A DNA stretch of 64,000 nucleotides from Crossiella cryophila (GTDB taxonomy: Bacteria > Actinomycetota > Actinomycetes > Mycobacteriales > Pseudonocardiaceae), in contig NZ_JACHMH010000001.1 in NCBI RefSeq assembly GCF_014204915.1, positions 8,581,501 to 8,645,500 on the forward strand, in the 5' to 3' direction. Position 1 is the stretch's first letter. Each line of letters opens with the position of its first letter. Shown here piece by piece: positions 9,381 to 17,790 of the stretch. The notes under the pieces were generated by a model that saw nothing but the letters and a program-made list of their open reading frames with translations, ran no database searches and had not been told where the DNA came from. Made by a program: the position numbers and the translations under genes.

Positions 9381-9917
9381 ATGATGAGCGCTGCCGCCGA
9401 GAGCCCGCACATCCATCCGCCGAAGGTGGAGCTGTTCGACGTCGCCGCGATGACCAACACCGACCCCAAGGGGTTCGTGCGGCGGGTCGAGGAGTACCGG
9501 ATCGAGCCGTACGGCCTGTACCTGGCCCGGCCGGTGGTGGATCACCCGAAGATGACCTACCTGCAGAGCTGGTTGCTGCCCGGGTTGGGGCTGCGGGTGT
9601 CCAACTGGAGCTTCCGGCCGGAGCAGTGCCGGGAGCACTACCTCTACCTGGACATCGTCGACGTGGAGCGCGGTCCGGGGGTGTGGCGCAGCGTGGACCA
9701 CTACCTGGACATCGTGGTGTACCCGGGCAGGCGGCTGGAGGTGCTGGACACCGACGAACTGCTGGCGGCGGTCAACGCCGGCCTGATAAACACTCCAACG
9801 GCCGAACGGGCATTGCGGACAGTGCATCATGCGGTCGAGGGCATCACCCGATATGATTATTTGACCGAGAAGTGGTTGGCAACCGAAGGCATTTCCCTGA
9901 CCTGGCGAACCGAATAG
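9381..9917 (+). CDS. DUF402 domain protein (copy 1)
   Basis: 178-residue soluble protein. The DUF402 fold is recognisable from YLYLDIVDVERG..W, DHYLDIVVYPG, LEVLDTDELLAAV and NTPTAERALRTVHHAVEGI. Characterised family members are metal-dependent nucleoside di/triphosphatases or RNA-associated phosphohydrolases, but activity here is not proven. The start is the first ATG of an ATGATG pair; upstream codons in the frame belong to the divergent intergenic region. The gene is divergent from the DUF5685 pair and followed in tandem by a second DUF402 gene. Confidence 0.85.
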   Translation: MMSAAAESPHIHPPKVELFDVAAMTNTDPKGFVRRVEEYRIEPYGLYLARPVVDHPKMTYLQSWLLPGLGLRVSNWSFRPEQCREHYLYLDIVDVERGPGVWRSVDHYLDIVVYPGRRLEVLDTDELLAAVNAGLINTPTAERALRTVHHAVEGITRYDYLTEKWLATEGISLTWRTE

Positions 9918-10069
9918 CCCATTAGTCGCCGTGCGTCAGCGTGGTCAACCGACGTTGGTCGCGTGTCGGGCCGACTCACTCGATCGATACCGGATCGCTC
10001 ACCAGCCGTGATGTAACGAAACGACCCGGCTTGTCACCGCTCGCACCCCTCCCACTACTGTCTGGGGTT

Positions 10070-10588
10070 GTGGGCGCGGTCATCACTCCGCAGCTGGTCG
10101 ACGTGGTCGACACGTTCACCGCGGTGCGCAGTTATTCGTCGGGAACAACCCGGGAACTCTCCGAGTGCCGGGTGGAACCGTGGGGTCTTCGTACGGAGTG
10201 CTGGACTCCGGAAGATCCATTCGCTGAGGCCGAGGTGACCTGGTTGCTGCCAGATCTCAGTCTCCGGTTGACTCATTACCGGCCGCGGTCCCGCCATGCG
10301 CGGACCGCCCCGAGTGTGCTGACCGCCGTGCGCGTGCAGCGGGACACCCGGGCGTGGCGCACGACGGACCTTCTGCTCGGGCTGGCGGTGCCGGGCGGGA
10401 CCACCGCGCGCATCGTGCGCTCGGAGGAGTTCGCCGCCGCGGTCGCCGGTCAGGTGCTGCGCTCGGCAGATGCCGACCTGGCACTGCGCGTGGTGCACCG
10501 CACCCTGGAGGAGATCAGCAGGCACCGGCACGATCTGGGCGCCTGGCTGACCTCCCGCGGGGTGTATGAGATCTGGCCGCCGCTGTAG
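10070..10588 (+). CDS. DUF402 domain protein (copy 2)
   Basis: 172-residue paralogue of the preceding gene. Shared blocks include ECRVEPWGL, AEVTWLLPDLSLRLTHYRP, DLLLGLAVPGG, VRSEEFAAAVAGQVL and ADLALRVVHRTLEEI. The GTG start is chosen because similarity to copy 1 begins there; the 43 in-frame codons before it look untranslated. Several acidic and tyrosine residues of copy 1 (YLDIV, DTDEL) are altered here (LLGLA, RSEEF), so this copy may have lost or changed catalytic function. It ends one base before the convergent coaE stop. Confidence 0.75.
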   Translation: MGAVITPQLVDVVDTFTAVRSYSSGTTRELSECRVEPWGLRTECWTPEDPFAEAEVTWLLPDLSLRLTHYRPRSRHARTAPSVLTAVRVQRDTRAWRTTDLLLGLAVPGGTTARIVRSEEFAAAVAGQVLRSADADLALRVVHRTLEEISRHRHDLGAWLTSRGVYEIWPPL

Positions 10589-10589
10589 C

Positions 10590-11786
10590 TCAGACCGGGG
10601 ACCAGCCGGTGTCCTCGGCCCAGAGGTTGGCCCGCTCGAAAGCGGCGTCGAACCAGGGTTCCTTGGTCTCCGCGTACTCGGCTGCGGTCGGCTCGTCGGC
10701 GAAGCGCTCGGCGACGTCCCGCTTCATCGCCTCGTACTCGGCGCGTTCGGCCGGTAGGGCGCGCAGCCAGTCCCGGAACAGCAGGGCGAAGCGCTGGTTG
10801 GGCAGGCCGGCGACCCGGATGTGCAGGTTGGCCGCGCGGCCCGGGTCCGAGCCGGCGTGCAGGCGCTTGAGCCAGCGGGTCATGTCGGGGTCGCTTGGCT
10901 TGGGGTTGTCCCGGTCGATCCAGGTCAGCGGGGCGAATCCGGCCTCGGCCAGCGGGGTGGCCAGCGCGTCGGCGTCGGCCAGGGAGCCGACGGTGAGCTG
11001 TAGATCGATGATGTCCTTGGCGGCCAGTCCGGGCACCGAGGTGGACCCGATGTGGTCCACTCGCAGCGCCCGCCCGGTCGCGGCCAGCCGGACCCGGTTG
11101 ATCAGGCGCTCGGCGTCCGCCGGCCAGTCAGGCCGGGGGTCGGTCATGCGGGCCGGGCCGCGTTCGGCGCGGCGCTGGAGCCGGACGTTGGCCTCGAACG
11201 GGACCAGGCGGTCGGTCCAGAGCGCGTCGATCACCGGCAGCAGCTGGTCGGGCGGGCCGCTGTTGTCCAGCCACACATCGGCCGCCGCCCGCCGCTGTTC
11301 ATCGGTGGCCTGGGCCGCGATCCGGGCGCGCGCGTCCTGCTCCGGCACGCCGCGGTAGGTGACCAGACGGCGGACCCGCTCCTCGACCGGGGCGTCCACC
11401 ACGATCGCCAGGTGGAAGCCGGGGGCCATGCCGTTCTCCACCAGCAGCGGCACGTCGTAGACCACGATCGCGTCGGCAGGGGCGGCCGCGATCAGCTCGG
11501 CGGTGCGGGCGCCGACCCGGGGATGCACGATCGCGTTGAGCCGCAACCGGGCTGACTCATCGTGGAAGACGATCCCGGCCAGCGCCGCCCGGTCCAGCGA
11601 ACCGTCCGCGGCGAGCACCCCGTCCCCGAACCCGGCGACCACCTCGGCGAGCCCGTCGGTCCCCGGCTCGACCACCTCACGGGCGATCCGGTCCGCGTCG
11701 ATGACCACCGCCCCAAGCCCGGCGAGCCGAGCCGCCACCGTCGACTTGCCGGACCCCATGCCACCAGTCAGCCCAATACGCAACAC
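10590..11786 (-). CDS. coaE: Dephospho-CoA kinase fused to a GrpB/UPF0157 domain
   Basis: Last enzyme of coenzyme A synthesis: ATP-dependent phosphorylation of the 3'-OH of dephospho-CoA. The N-terminal half (about 1-200) has Walker A GGMGSGKS (8-15), DADRIAREVV and the CoA-binding VVYDVPLLVENG. The C-terminal half (about 205-398) is a GrpB/UPF0157 nucleotidyltransferase-like domain (VDHIGSTSVPGLAAKDIIDLQLTV). This fusion is the standard actinobacterial form, about 400 residues in Mycobacterium. Start is GTG. It keeps the conserved position between rpsA and uvrB. Confidence 0.96.
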   Translation of the reverse strand: MLRIGLTGGMGSGKSTVAARLAGLGAVVIDADRIAREVVEPGTDGLAEVVAGFGDGVLAADGSLDRAALAGIVFHDESARLRLNAIVHPRVGARTAELIAAAPADAIVVYDVPLLVENGMAPGFHLAIVVDAPVEERVRRLVTYRGVPEQDARARIAAQATDEQRRAAADVWLDNSGPPDQLLPVIDALWTDRLVPFEANVRLQRRAERGPARMTDPRPDWPADAERLINRVRLAATGRALRVDHIGSTSVPGLAAKDIIDLQLTVGSLADADALATPLAEAGFAPLTWIDRDNPKPSDPDMTRWLKRLHAGSDPGRAANLHIRVAGLPNQRFALLFRDWLRALPAERAEYEAMKRDVAERFADEPTAAEYAETKEPWFDAAFERANLWAEDTGWSPV

Positions 11787-11805
11787 GAGACGGCAGTCTG
11801 CCAGG

Positions 11806-12441
11806 TCAGCGCGGCGCCGCCGAGGCGATTTTGGCCGCCAACTCGGTCAACGCGGGCCCCGCCCGGTCATCAGCCACGACTCCAGCGGCCAAGGTCAACG
11901 CGATGGTGCTCCGCCCGAGCGCGAAGACCAGTACCCGCTGCTTCTCCCCCACGATCAACACAGCCTTGTCCGACCCGACCTGGACGTCGTTGACGGCGGC
12001 GCCCTTGGCCCGTTCGGTCTCGACGGTGGCCCGGACCCGCTTCTGGGCAGCGGCCTCGTCGGCGTAGGTGGCCAGGCCCAGTTCGAGTTGGGTGCCCGGG
12101 GTCTGGCCGGGCGGGGCGTCGCGGGGCGGGACGTCGGAGGGCGGGGCGTAGTAGCAGCCGAGGCGCCCGGTGCGCCCGATCTTGGGCTCGGGGACGCCGA
12201 CGATGGAGCGGACGCCGGTGGAGGCCGGGGGTTTGCCGAGGGCGCGGTCGACTTCGGGGGTGGGGAGGACTTCGGCGCAGTCCTTGGCGAGGGGTTTGGG
12301 TGGGGCGAGGGAGCTGGGGGTGGGGGTGGTGGTTGAGGTGGGGAGGGGTGGGGCGGGGTTCTCCTTGGCGGGCTCGCTGGTGGAGCAGGCGGTCAGGGCG
12401 GTGAGGAGGAGGGTGGCGGGGAGGACGAGAGCCCTGGTCAT
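11806..12441 (-). CDS. DUF3558-type lipoprotein
   Basis: 211-residue secreted lipoprotein. A short basic N-terminus and hydrophobic core end in the lipobox LTAC with Cys19, followed by a Ser/Thr/Pro linker (about 20-50). The mature domain has the DUF3558 look: DCAEVLPTPEVDRAL, a paired-cysteine GCYYA, LATYADEAAA and a C-terminal VDDRAG-like helix. The ATG start is fixed by the signal peptide; the open frame upstream runs through non-coding repeats. Function of the family is unknown. It lies downstream of the repeat island and upstream of coaE. Confidence 0.85.
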   Translation of the reverse strand: MTRALVLPATLLLTALTACSTSEPAKENPAPPLPTSTTTPTPSSLAPPKPLAKDCAEVLPTPEVDRALGKPPASTGVRSIVGVPEPKIGRTGRLGCYYAPPSDVPPRDAPPGQTPGTQLELGLATYADEAAAQKRVRATVETERAKGAAVNDVQVGSDKAVLIVGEKQRVLVFALGRSTIALTLAAGVVADDRAGPALTELAAKIASAAPR

Positions 12442-12477
12442 GGGGTCACGGTAGTGGGTGGGGGTGGGGTGGGTGGG

Positions 12478-12664
12478 GTACGACTTCGGCCAACGTGGCG
12501 TACCACTTCGGCCAACACTGGGTACGACAACGGCCAACACGCCGGAGGGGGTGTGCGGGGTTTCGAGCCTCCGCGCGTGTTGGCCGTTCTTGTACGCCGT
12601 GTTGGCCGTTCTTGTACGGAGTGTTGGCGGTTGTGGGACGGGTCGTTGGCTGTTGTGGGGCGGC
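12478..12664. repeat. 22-bp repeat arrays A and B in opposite orientation
   Basis: Array A has three units (12478-12543) of the form GTACGACAACGGCCAACAC plus three variable bases. Array B has four units (12577-12664) of the complement form GTGTTGGCCGTTCTTGTACG plus two bases; the last two are degenerate. The opposed arrays can pair into a long hairpin with a loop of about 30 bases. The same unit recurs at 13383, 22835 and 41285. Confidence 0.85.
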
Positions 12665-12759
12665 GGCCGAGGGGCCTGGGTTGTCCGGGGGTGGAGGCGG
12701 GGGGCGGTCTTCAGGGGTTCGAGCCCTATGGCGGGGCGGAGGGGTGAAACCCCCACGAC

Positions 12760-12923
12760 GAGGGTTCTCGTGTGTTCTCCGTACGGCCTGGAGCTTGCTG
12801 ACCGCGCCCCGAGGAGTGGCCCCTGCAACACAAACCGCCGCCCTAGCCTCCCAACGTGACGGGGGCCGCTCCTCGGGGTGTGGTTGGCTTGCGGAAGGCC
12901 GTGCGGAGAACACGCGAGCCCTC
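12760..12923. repeat. Large imperfect palindrome P1
   Basis: Outer arms 12760-12788 and 12897-12923 are imperfect complements (core TGTTCTCCGTACGGCC against GGCCGTGCGGAGAACA). Inner arms 12805-12823 and 12862-12880 pair as CCCCGAGGAG/CTCCTCGGGG with flanks. The loop contains CCGCCGCCCTAGCCTCCCAA, which recurs in complementary form inside palindrome P3. This suggests a mobile or duplicated structured element about 165 bp long. Confidence 0.75.
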
Positions 12924-13014
12924 GGAGCCACGCTGGAACCGGCCCCGGCAGCACAAACCCCGCCCCGCAACCTGCTCATCCCGGGGTTTGATCTGTGCAC
13001 CCCCCTCCGGTGGT

Positions 13015-13115
13015 CTGCCCGGCCGGCGAGGCCATCCTTTCGCTTTTGATCTTGATCTAAAACCAAAGTCAAGATCAAGATCGTCCTCGCCGGACGGGCA
13101 GAAATCAAAGGATGG
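13015..13115. repeat. Structured element P2 with nested and crossing stems
   Basis: Stem 1: 13015-13031 with 13085-13101 (CTGCCCGGCCGGCGAGG against CCTCGCCGGACGGGCAG, one mismatch). Stem 2: GATCTTGATCT at 13048-13058 with AGATCAAGATC at 13072-13082, perfect. A third pair, CATCCTTT at 13033-13040 with AAAGGATG at 13108-13115, crosses stem 1, the topology of a pseudoknot. The core is strikingly AT-rich for this genome. Confidence 0.6.
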
Positions 13116-13162
13116 GGGGGAAAATCAAAGACAAGAACAAGAGCAAAGACGCAGTGCTCGTA

Positions 13163-13313
13163 CGGTTCCCCCATCCCCGTCAGCCTTCCGATACCAAACC
13201 ACATCCCGGGCACGCAGACCGTTGCGGTTGGGAAGCTAGGGCGGCGGCAGGTTGCGGTCTGCGCACCCGGGATGCGGTGTGTCCTCTCCAGGCTGACGGG
13301 GATGGGGGAACCG
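13163..13313. repeat. Large palindrome P3 with perfect 24-bp ends
   Basis: Arms 13163-13186 and 13290-13313 are perfect 24-bp complements (begin CGGTTCCCCCATCC, end GGATGGGGGAACCG). A second inner pair near 13204-13223 and 13256-13275 is imperfect (CATCCCGGGCACGCAGACCG against its near complement). The loop carries GGTTGGGAAGCTAGGGCGGC, the near-exact complement of the P1 loop, so P1 and P3 are inverted copies of one family. Confidence 0.8.
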
Positions 13314-13382
13314 CTCGAAGAGTGTTGAAAAGCCACCCCCGCTGCTGGTGTTCGGGCTTCGCCCGCTCGCAGTGCCCAAGGC

Positions 13383-13426
13383 GTACAAGAACGGCCAACG
13401 TGGCGTACGACAACGGCCAACACGCT
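13383..13426. repeat. 22-bp repeat array C
   Basis: Two units, GTACAAGAACGGCCAACGTG and GTACGACAACGGCCAACACG (each plus two bases), in the same orientation as array A. They lie just beyond the rpsA hairpin. Confidence 0.8.
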
Positions 13427-13449
13427 GGTGGTTTTTTGGGGGGACGTGG

Positions 13450-13485
13450 CTCGGCCCCGCACCCTGGTGGGGGTGCGGGGCCGAG
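13450..13485 (-). terminator. Hairpin terminator behind rpsA
   Basis: A perfect 15-bp stem (CTCGGCCCCGCACCC at 13450-13464 with its complement at 13471-13485) and a 6-base loop, 30 bp past the rpsA stop. On the rpsA strand there is no U tract, which is usual for strong GC-rich actinobacterial terminators. Confidence 0.8.
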
Positions 13486-13514
13486 GGGGTTTAGCTAGCT
13501 AGCCGGGGTGCGGG

Positions 13515-14999
13515 TCAGGCGCCGCCGGAGAGCTTTTCGCGGAGGGCAGCGAGCTGTTCGTCGCTGGCCAGGGTGCCGCTGGTCTCGCCGCCGGAGCTGT
13601 AGTTGCCGCCGCCGCTGGCTGCGGGGGCGCCGCCCTCGGCCGGGCCTGCGGCCGCGGCTTCGGCGTCGGCCTCGGAGGCCTTGACGACCTGCTTGATGTG
13701 GGCGTCGAAGCGGGTACGCGCCTCGGCGTACTGCTTCTCCCACTCCTCGCGCTGCTTGTCGAAGCCCTCGAGCCAGTCCTGGGTCTCCGGGTCGAAGCCT
13801 TCGGGGTAGATGTAGTTGCCCTCGGCGTCGTACTCGGCGGCCATGCCGTACTGGGTCGGGTCGAACTCGGACTCCGCGGTGAAGCCCTCGTTCGCCTGCT
13901 TCAGCGAGAGCGAGATCCGGCGGCGGTCCAGGTCGATGTCGATGACCTTGACCATGACGTCGTCGCCCACCTGGACGACCTGCTCCGGGATCTCCACGTG
14001 GCGCTCGGCCAGCTCGGAGATGTGGACCAGGCCCTCGATGCCCTCGTCCACCCGGACGAACGCGCCGAACGGAACCAGCTTGGTGACCTTGCCCGGCACG
14101 ATCTGGCCGATCGCGTGGGTCCGGGCGAACTGGCGCCACGGGTCTTCCTGGGTCGCCTTCAGCGACAGGGAGACGCGCTCGCGCTCCATGTCGACGTCGA
14201 GCACCTCGACGGTGACTTCCTGGCCGACCTCGACAACCTCGGACGGGTGGTCGATGTGCTTCCAAGACAGCTCGGAGACGTGCACGAGGCCGTCGACGCC
14301 ACCCAGGTCCACGAAGGCACCGAAGTTGACGATCGAGGACACGACGCCCTTGCGGACCTGGCCCTTCTGCAGCTGGTTGAGGAACTCGCTGCGGACCTCG
14401 GACTGGGTCTGCTCCAGCCAGGCGCGACGGGACAGGACCACGTTGTTGCGGTTCTTGTCCAGCTCGATGATCTTGGCTTCGAGCTCGCGGCCGACGTAGG
14501 GCTGGAGGTCGCGCACGCGGCGCATCTCGACCAGGGAGGCGGGCAGGAAGCCACGCAGCCCGATGTCGAGGATGAGCCCACCCTTGACCACCTCGATGAC
14601 GGTGCCCTTGACCGGCTCGTCCTTCTCCTTGAGCGCCTCGATGGTGCCCCACGCGCGCTCGTACTGAGCACGCTTCTTGGAGAGGATCAGCCGGCCTTCC
14701 TTGTCCTCCTTCTGGAGAACGAGGGCCTCGACGTGATCGCCGACAGTGACAACCTCGGCGGGGTCGACGTCGTGCTTGATCGACAACTCGCGCGAGGGGA
14801 TGACGCCCTCGGTCTTGTAGCCGATATCGAGAAGCACCTCGTCACGGTCGACCTTGACGATGGTGCCTTCGACGATGTCGCCATCGTTGAAGTACTTGAT
14901 GGTGAGATCGATGGCGGCGAGGAAGTCCTCCGCCGTCCCGATGTCGTTGATGGCGACCTGCGCGGCCGCGGCGGGAACGGTGGTGGTGTCGGTGGACAT
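13515..14999 (-). CDS. rpsA: 30S ribosomal protein S1
   Basis: 494-residue essential RNA-binding ribosomal protein that helps the 30S subunit take up mRNA. Four S1 (OB-fold) domains are visible, for example GDIVEGTIVKVDRDEVLLDIGYKTEG, then GTVIEVVKGGLILDIG, KGVVSSIVNFGAFVDLGG and GKVTKLVPFGAFVRVD. A long acidic/Ala/Gly-rich tail carries no S1 fold. Four domains plus a tail is the actinobacterial form, shorter than the six-domain enterobacterial protein. The ATG is chosen because MSTDTTT is the typical family start; the open frame 61 codons upstream is the promoter region. It is divergent from a methyltransferase gene. Confidence 0.97.
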   Translation of the reverse strand: MSTDTTTVPAAAAQVAINDIGTAEDFLAAIDLTIKYFNDGDIVEGTIVKVDRDEVLLDIGYKTEGVIPSRELSIKHDVDPAEVVTVGDHVEALVLQKEDKEGRLILSKKRAQYERAWGTIEALKEKDEPVKGTVIEVVKGGLILDIGLRGFLPASLVEMRRVRDLQPYVGRELEAKIIELDKNRNNVVLSRRAWLEQTQSEVRSEFLNQLQKGQVRKGVVSSIVNFGAFVDLGGVDGLVHVSELSWKHIDHPSEVVEVGQEVTVEVLDVDMERERVSLSLKATQEDPWRQFARTHAIGQIVPGKVTKLVPFGAFVRVDEGIEGLVHISELAERHVEIPEQVVQVGDDVMVKVIDIDLDRRRISLSLKQANEGFTAESEFDPTQYGMAAEYDAEGNYIYPEGFDPETQDWLEGFDKQREEWEKQYAEARTRFDAHIKQVVKASEADAEAAAAGPAEGGAPAASGGGNYSSGGETSGTLASDEQLAALREKLSGGA

Positions 15000-15217
15000 T
15001 AGGTGGGTTGCTCCGGTACGGATTGGGTGTCGATACGGACTGAAGTTGTGGGTGAAGCTCGCGCCAGGCGGCGCGGCTCCAGCCAACGCAGCCGACGAGG
15101 AGATCCACAACAATGCCGGTTCCGGGCAGAGCGCACCTATAGCGCGTTCAGTATCGTACGCACCCTCTCGATCGCCGGGCAAACCCGGTGGGGTGTCTCT
15201 AGCCAGAAGGAGCAGCC

Positions 15218-16066
15218 GTGGCCGCGCCAGCGGAGGACCGCCACGCCACCGCCGAACGGGTGCTCGGCACCTCGAAGGTGGTCAAACGCCGGGTGGACGC
15301 CGCCGAGTCACGGGTGGCCAGCCGGGTCTGGTGGGACGCCGACGCCGACGACTACCAGGCAGAACACGCGGATTTCCTGGGTGCGGCGGAGTTCGTCTGG
15401 TGCCCGGAGGGCCTGCTGGAACGCGACCTCGGCCTGCTCGGCGAGGTCAAGGGGCAGCGCATCCTGGAGATGGGCTGCGGGATGGCCGCCTGCGCCCGCT
15501 GGCTGGCCGCCGAGGGCGCGCTCGCGGTCGGCCTCGACGTCTCCGCGGGCATGCTCCGGCACGCTCGGCAGGCCGGTCTGGACTGCGGCACCCCGGTGCC
15601 GCTGGTGCAGGCCAGCGGGGACCAGCTGCCCTTCGCCGACAACGCCTTCGACACGGTGTGCAGCGCGTTCGGCGCGGTCCCGTTCGTGGCCGACATCGGG
15701 TTGCTGCTACGCGAGGTGCACCGGGTGCTCAAGCCGGGTGGCCGCTGGGTCTTCGCGGTCACCCACCCGATGCGCTGGATCTTCCCGGACGACCCCGGCG
15801 AGGCCGGGCTGACCGCGATGCAGTCCTACTTCGACCGCACCCCGTACCTGGAGGTCGACGAGGACGGCAACCCGACCTACGTCGAGCACCACCGCACCCT
15901 TGGCGACTACATCCGCGAGCTGAACCTGGCCGGACTGGTCCTGACCGAGCTGCTCGAACCGGAATGGCCGGAGGGTCACACCCGCGAATGGGGCCAGTGG
16001 AGCCCGTTGCGCGGTGAACTCTTCCCCGGCACGGCGATCTTCTGCTGCCACAAGGCCGGGCAATGA
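15218..16066 (+). CDS. Class I SAM-dependent methyltransferase
   Basis: 282-residue soluble enzyme. The Rossmann-like methyltransferase core runs from about residue 80 to 195: motif I ILEMGCGMAACARWLA, an acidic motif II at GLDVSAGML, motif with DQLPFADNAFDTV and the post-I LKPGGRWVFAV. The C-terminal part (PYLEVDEDGNPTYVEHHRTLGDYIRELNLAGL) is typical of small-molecule methyltransferases of the ubiE/Methyltransf_11 group. The substrate is unknown. The GTG start is supported by a strong AGAAGGAG site about 6 bases upstream. It overlaps the following GNAT gene by an ATGA, so the two are translationally coupled. Confidence 0.88.
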   Translation: MAAPAEDRHATAERVLGTSKVVKRRVDAAESRVASRVWWDADADDYQAEHADFLGAAEFVWCPEGLLERDLGLLGEVKGQRILEMGCGMAACARWLAAEGALAVGLDVSAGMLRHARQAGLDCGTPVPLVQASGDQLPFADNAFDTVCSAFGAVPFVADIGLLLREVHRVLKPGGRWVFAVTHPMRWIFPDDPGEAGLTAMQSYFDRTPYLEVDEDGNPTYVEHHRTLGDYIRELNLAGLVLTELLEPEWPEGHTREWGQWSPLRGELFPGTAIFCCHKAGQ

Positions 16067-16992
16067 CGCTGGTCGGCGACCTGCTCGCCGCCCAGACCGC
16101 GCACTTCGCCGGTCTGGACCCGCTGCTGCCGGCCGCCACCGGACTCGCCAGGGGGGACGCGGTCAGCGCCGCGCTGCCCGACGGCGGCCGGGTGGCCGGG
16201 CTGGTCAACTTCACCGAGTACCCGCCTGGATCGGCCAACCGGCTGTGGTCGGCGGCCAGGGTCTGGGAGCTGGTGCCGGTGCTCGGCGGCACGGGCGGGG
16301 CGGGCATGGACGCGCTGCTGCGGGCCTGGCAGCACCGGATGGCCGGGCAGGCCGACTTCGACCCGGACTCGGCCTGCGTGCTCAACTGGCCCAGCCGCGA
16401 TGTCGGCGCCACCCGCGCCCTGCTCGACCACGGCCTGGTCCCGCTGTCCGTGCTGGCCGTGCGCGAACACCTGGGCGCCACCGCGGTGCGCCCCGGCCAG
16501 CTGACCGTGCGCCGGGCCCGCACCGCCGACCTGGACGCCACGGTCGAGCTGTCCATGCTGGAGCTGGAGTACTCGGCGCTGGTCGGTTCGGCGATGATCC
16601 GCCCGGAGGCGGCTGCGCTCAAGCGGGAGGCCCTGGCGACCCGGCTGCGCTCGGGCGATCCGGTCTGGCTGGCCGAACACGACGGGGTGATCCTGGGCCT
16701 GGCCGAATGCGGCTGGACCGAGTCCGGACCGCACACCGCGGCGGCGGCCCGGCTGCCGCGCGGGCGGTGGGGCTACGTGAACTGCGTGTCGGTGCTGCCC
16801 GGCGCGCGCGGTTCGGGCGTTGGGCGGTTGCTGATGGCCACCGCGCACGCGGAGTTCGAGCGGGCCGGGGTGGCCGGGAGCTACCTCTACTTCAACCCGC
16901 CGAACCCGCTGTCCTCGGTGTTCTGGGCCCGGCAGGGCTACCGGCCGCTGTGGACGATGTGGGAGATCAGGCCGGCGGGGGCGTTGCGCTAG
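16063..16992 (+). CDS. GNAT-family N-acetyltransferase
   Basis: 309-residue protein. The C-terminal half holds the acetyltransferase fold: LTVRRARTADLDATVEL, the beta strand GYVNCVSVLP, the acetyl-CoA pyrophosphate loop GARGSGVGRLL (Q/RxxGxG/A type), then SYLYFNPPNPLSSVFWARQGYRP. The N-terminal 140 residues look like a second, degenerate GNAT-like lobe. The acceptor is unknown. It shares an ATGA with the upstream methyltransferase, which suggests that both modify related substrates. The 3' end overlaps the convergent hypothetical gene by 26 bases. Confidence 0.85.
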   Translation: MTLVGDLLAAQTAHFAGLDPLLPAATGLARGDAVSAALPDGGRVAGLVNFTEYPPGSANRLWSAARVWELVPVLGGTGGAGMDALLRAWQHRMAGQADFDPDSACVLNWPSRDVGATRALLDHGLVPLSVLAVREHLGATAVRPGQLTVRRARTADLDATVELSMLELEYSALVGSAMIRPEAAALKREALATRLRSGDPVWLAEHDGVILGLAECGWTESGPHTAAAARLPRGRWGYVNCVSVLPGARGSGVGRLLMATAHAEFERAGVAGSYLYFNPPNPLSSVFWARQGYRPLWTMWEIRPAGALR

Positions 16993-17674
16993 CCGCCCAG
17001 CGGGCCTTGTGGAAGATCGGCTCGCGGGCGTAGATGTCGATCTCCAGCTCATCCGGCGCCCCTCCCCCGCCGCGCAGCACCGGGGTGAGCGAGGACAGCA
17101 GCGCGAACCCGTTGCGGTGGATGTCCCGGTGGGTGGCGACCGCCTCGCCTGCCTGACTGAGCAGGTCGCCGACCTGGTGCAGGCCCTGGCCGGGAGCGGT
17201 GATCAGCAGGGTCTCGGCGTGCTCGGACAGCGCGAGCCGCCGGTCCGCGGAGAAGTCCCTGGAGTGCGGATCCGGATCGGGCCGGGCCGCCGGAGTGGTC
17301 GCGGTCTGCCGGTCGGCCTGGGTCGCGCGGCGGCGGGTGCTGGCCCGCAGGCCGGGCCAGGCGGAGGCCCGCAGGCCAGCGTCCCGGTGCGCGATGAGCA
17401 GGTCGGCCGGGCGGTGGTCGGTGAACCAGTGCGCGAGGTCCTCGGGGACCTGGTTGGCGCGCAGGGGCAGGTGCACGGCGCTGTGCGGGCTGATCGCGGC
17501 CAGCCGGAACAACGCGCCCAGCCGCAGCAGGTCGGCGCGGGAGGCGGTGATCTTGCCGTAGCCGGTCAGGAACGGCGAGCGCAGCCACGTGTGGCGGAGG
17601 GCGGCGGCCGGGATGAGGATCCGGTGCAGCGAGCCGTGCCGCCGCACGGGATGGGAGATGACCGGAAGCCGCAC
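16967..17674 (-). CDS. Hypothetical protein
   Basis: About 235 residues; I do not recognise a family. The sequence is soluble, with an even mix of helix-forming segments such as RADLLRLGALFRLAAIS and EDLAHWFTDHRPADLLIAH, a low-complexity middle (ATQADRQTATTPAARPDPDP) and an acidic/aromatic end. The GTG at 17674 is my tentative start because the frame upstream is Pro/Arg-rich and overlaps the TetR operator region. It is convergent with the GNAT gene and divergent from the ABC exporter operon. Coding status is supported by codon bias over the last 170 codons only. Confidence 0.55.
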   Translation of the reverse strand: MRLPVISHPVRRHGSLHRILIPAAALRHTWLRSPFLTGYGKITASRADLLRLGALFRLAAISPHSAVHLPLRANQVPEDLAHWFTDHRPADLLIAHRDAGLRASAWPGLRASTRRRATQADRQTATTPAARPDPDPHSRDFSADRRLALSEHAETLLITAPGQGLHQVGDLLSQAGEAVATHRDIHRNGFALLSSLTPVLRGGGGAPDELEIDIYAREPIFHKARWAASATPPPA

Positions 17675-17790
17675 ACCGGCAGCTTTGCCGGTAGGTGGGG
17701 CCGGGTCCAGGGGTTTTCCCGGCGGGACGGGCGGTAAGAGCGCTCTGCGCGGTGTGTCCGGGTTGCGCGGGGCGCGTCCGGCGGGCAAAA

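Larger units (their letters stand above)
12442..13514. other. Gene-free repeat island between rpsA and the lipoprotein gene
   Basis: About 1.07 kb with open frames on both strands but no recognisable protein family. The translations are low-complexity and follow the repeats. It holds three arrays of a 22-bp repeat, two large related palindromes, a third structured element with an AT-rich core, and the hairpin behind rpsA, each listed separately. Base composition changes abruptly inside it: a purine-rich A-rich run near 13100-13150 is unlike the surroundings. Confidence 0.7.

Noticed and set aside
12478-12543. Possible CRISPR array of short repeats
   Set aside because: Units are contiguous 22-bp tandem repeats without spacers of constant length, copies are in both orientations, and no cas genes are present.
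12760-13313. Insertion sequence remnants
   Set aside because: No transposase fragment or target duplication could be recognised; the palindromes are described as structured repeats instead.
12446-13462. A 338-codon frame and several others in the repeat island
   Set aside because: They run through hairpin arms and 22-bp repeats, have no recognisable domain, and frames on the opposite strand are equally long.
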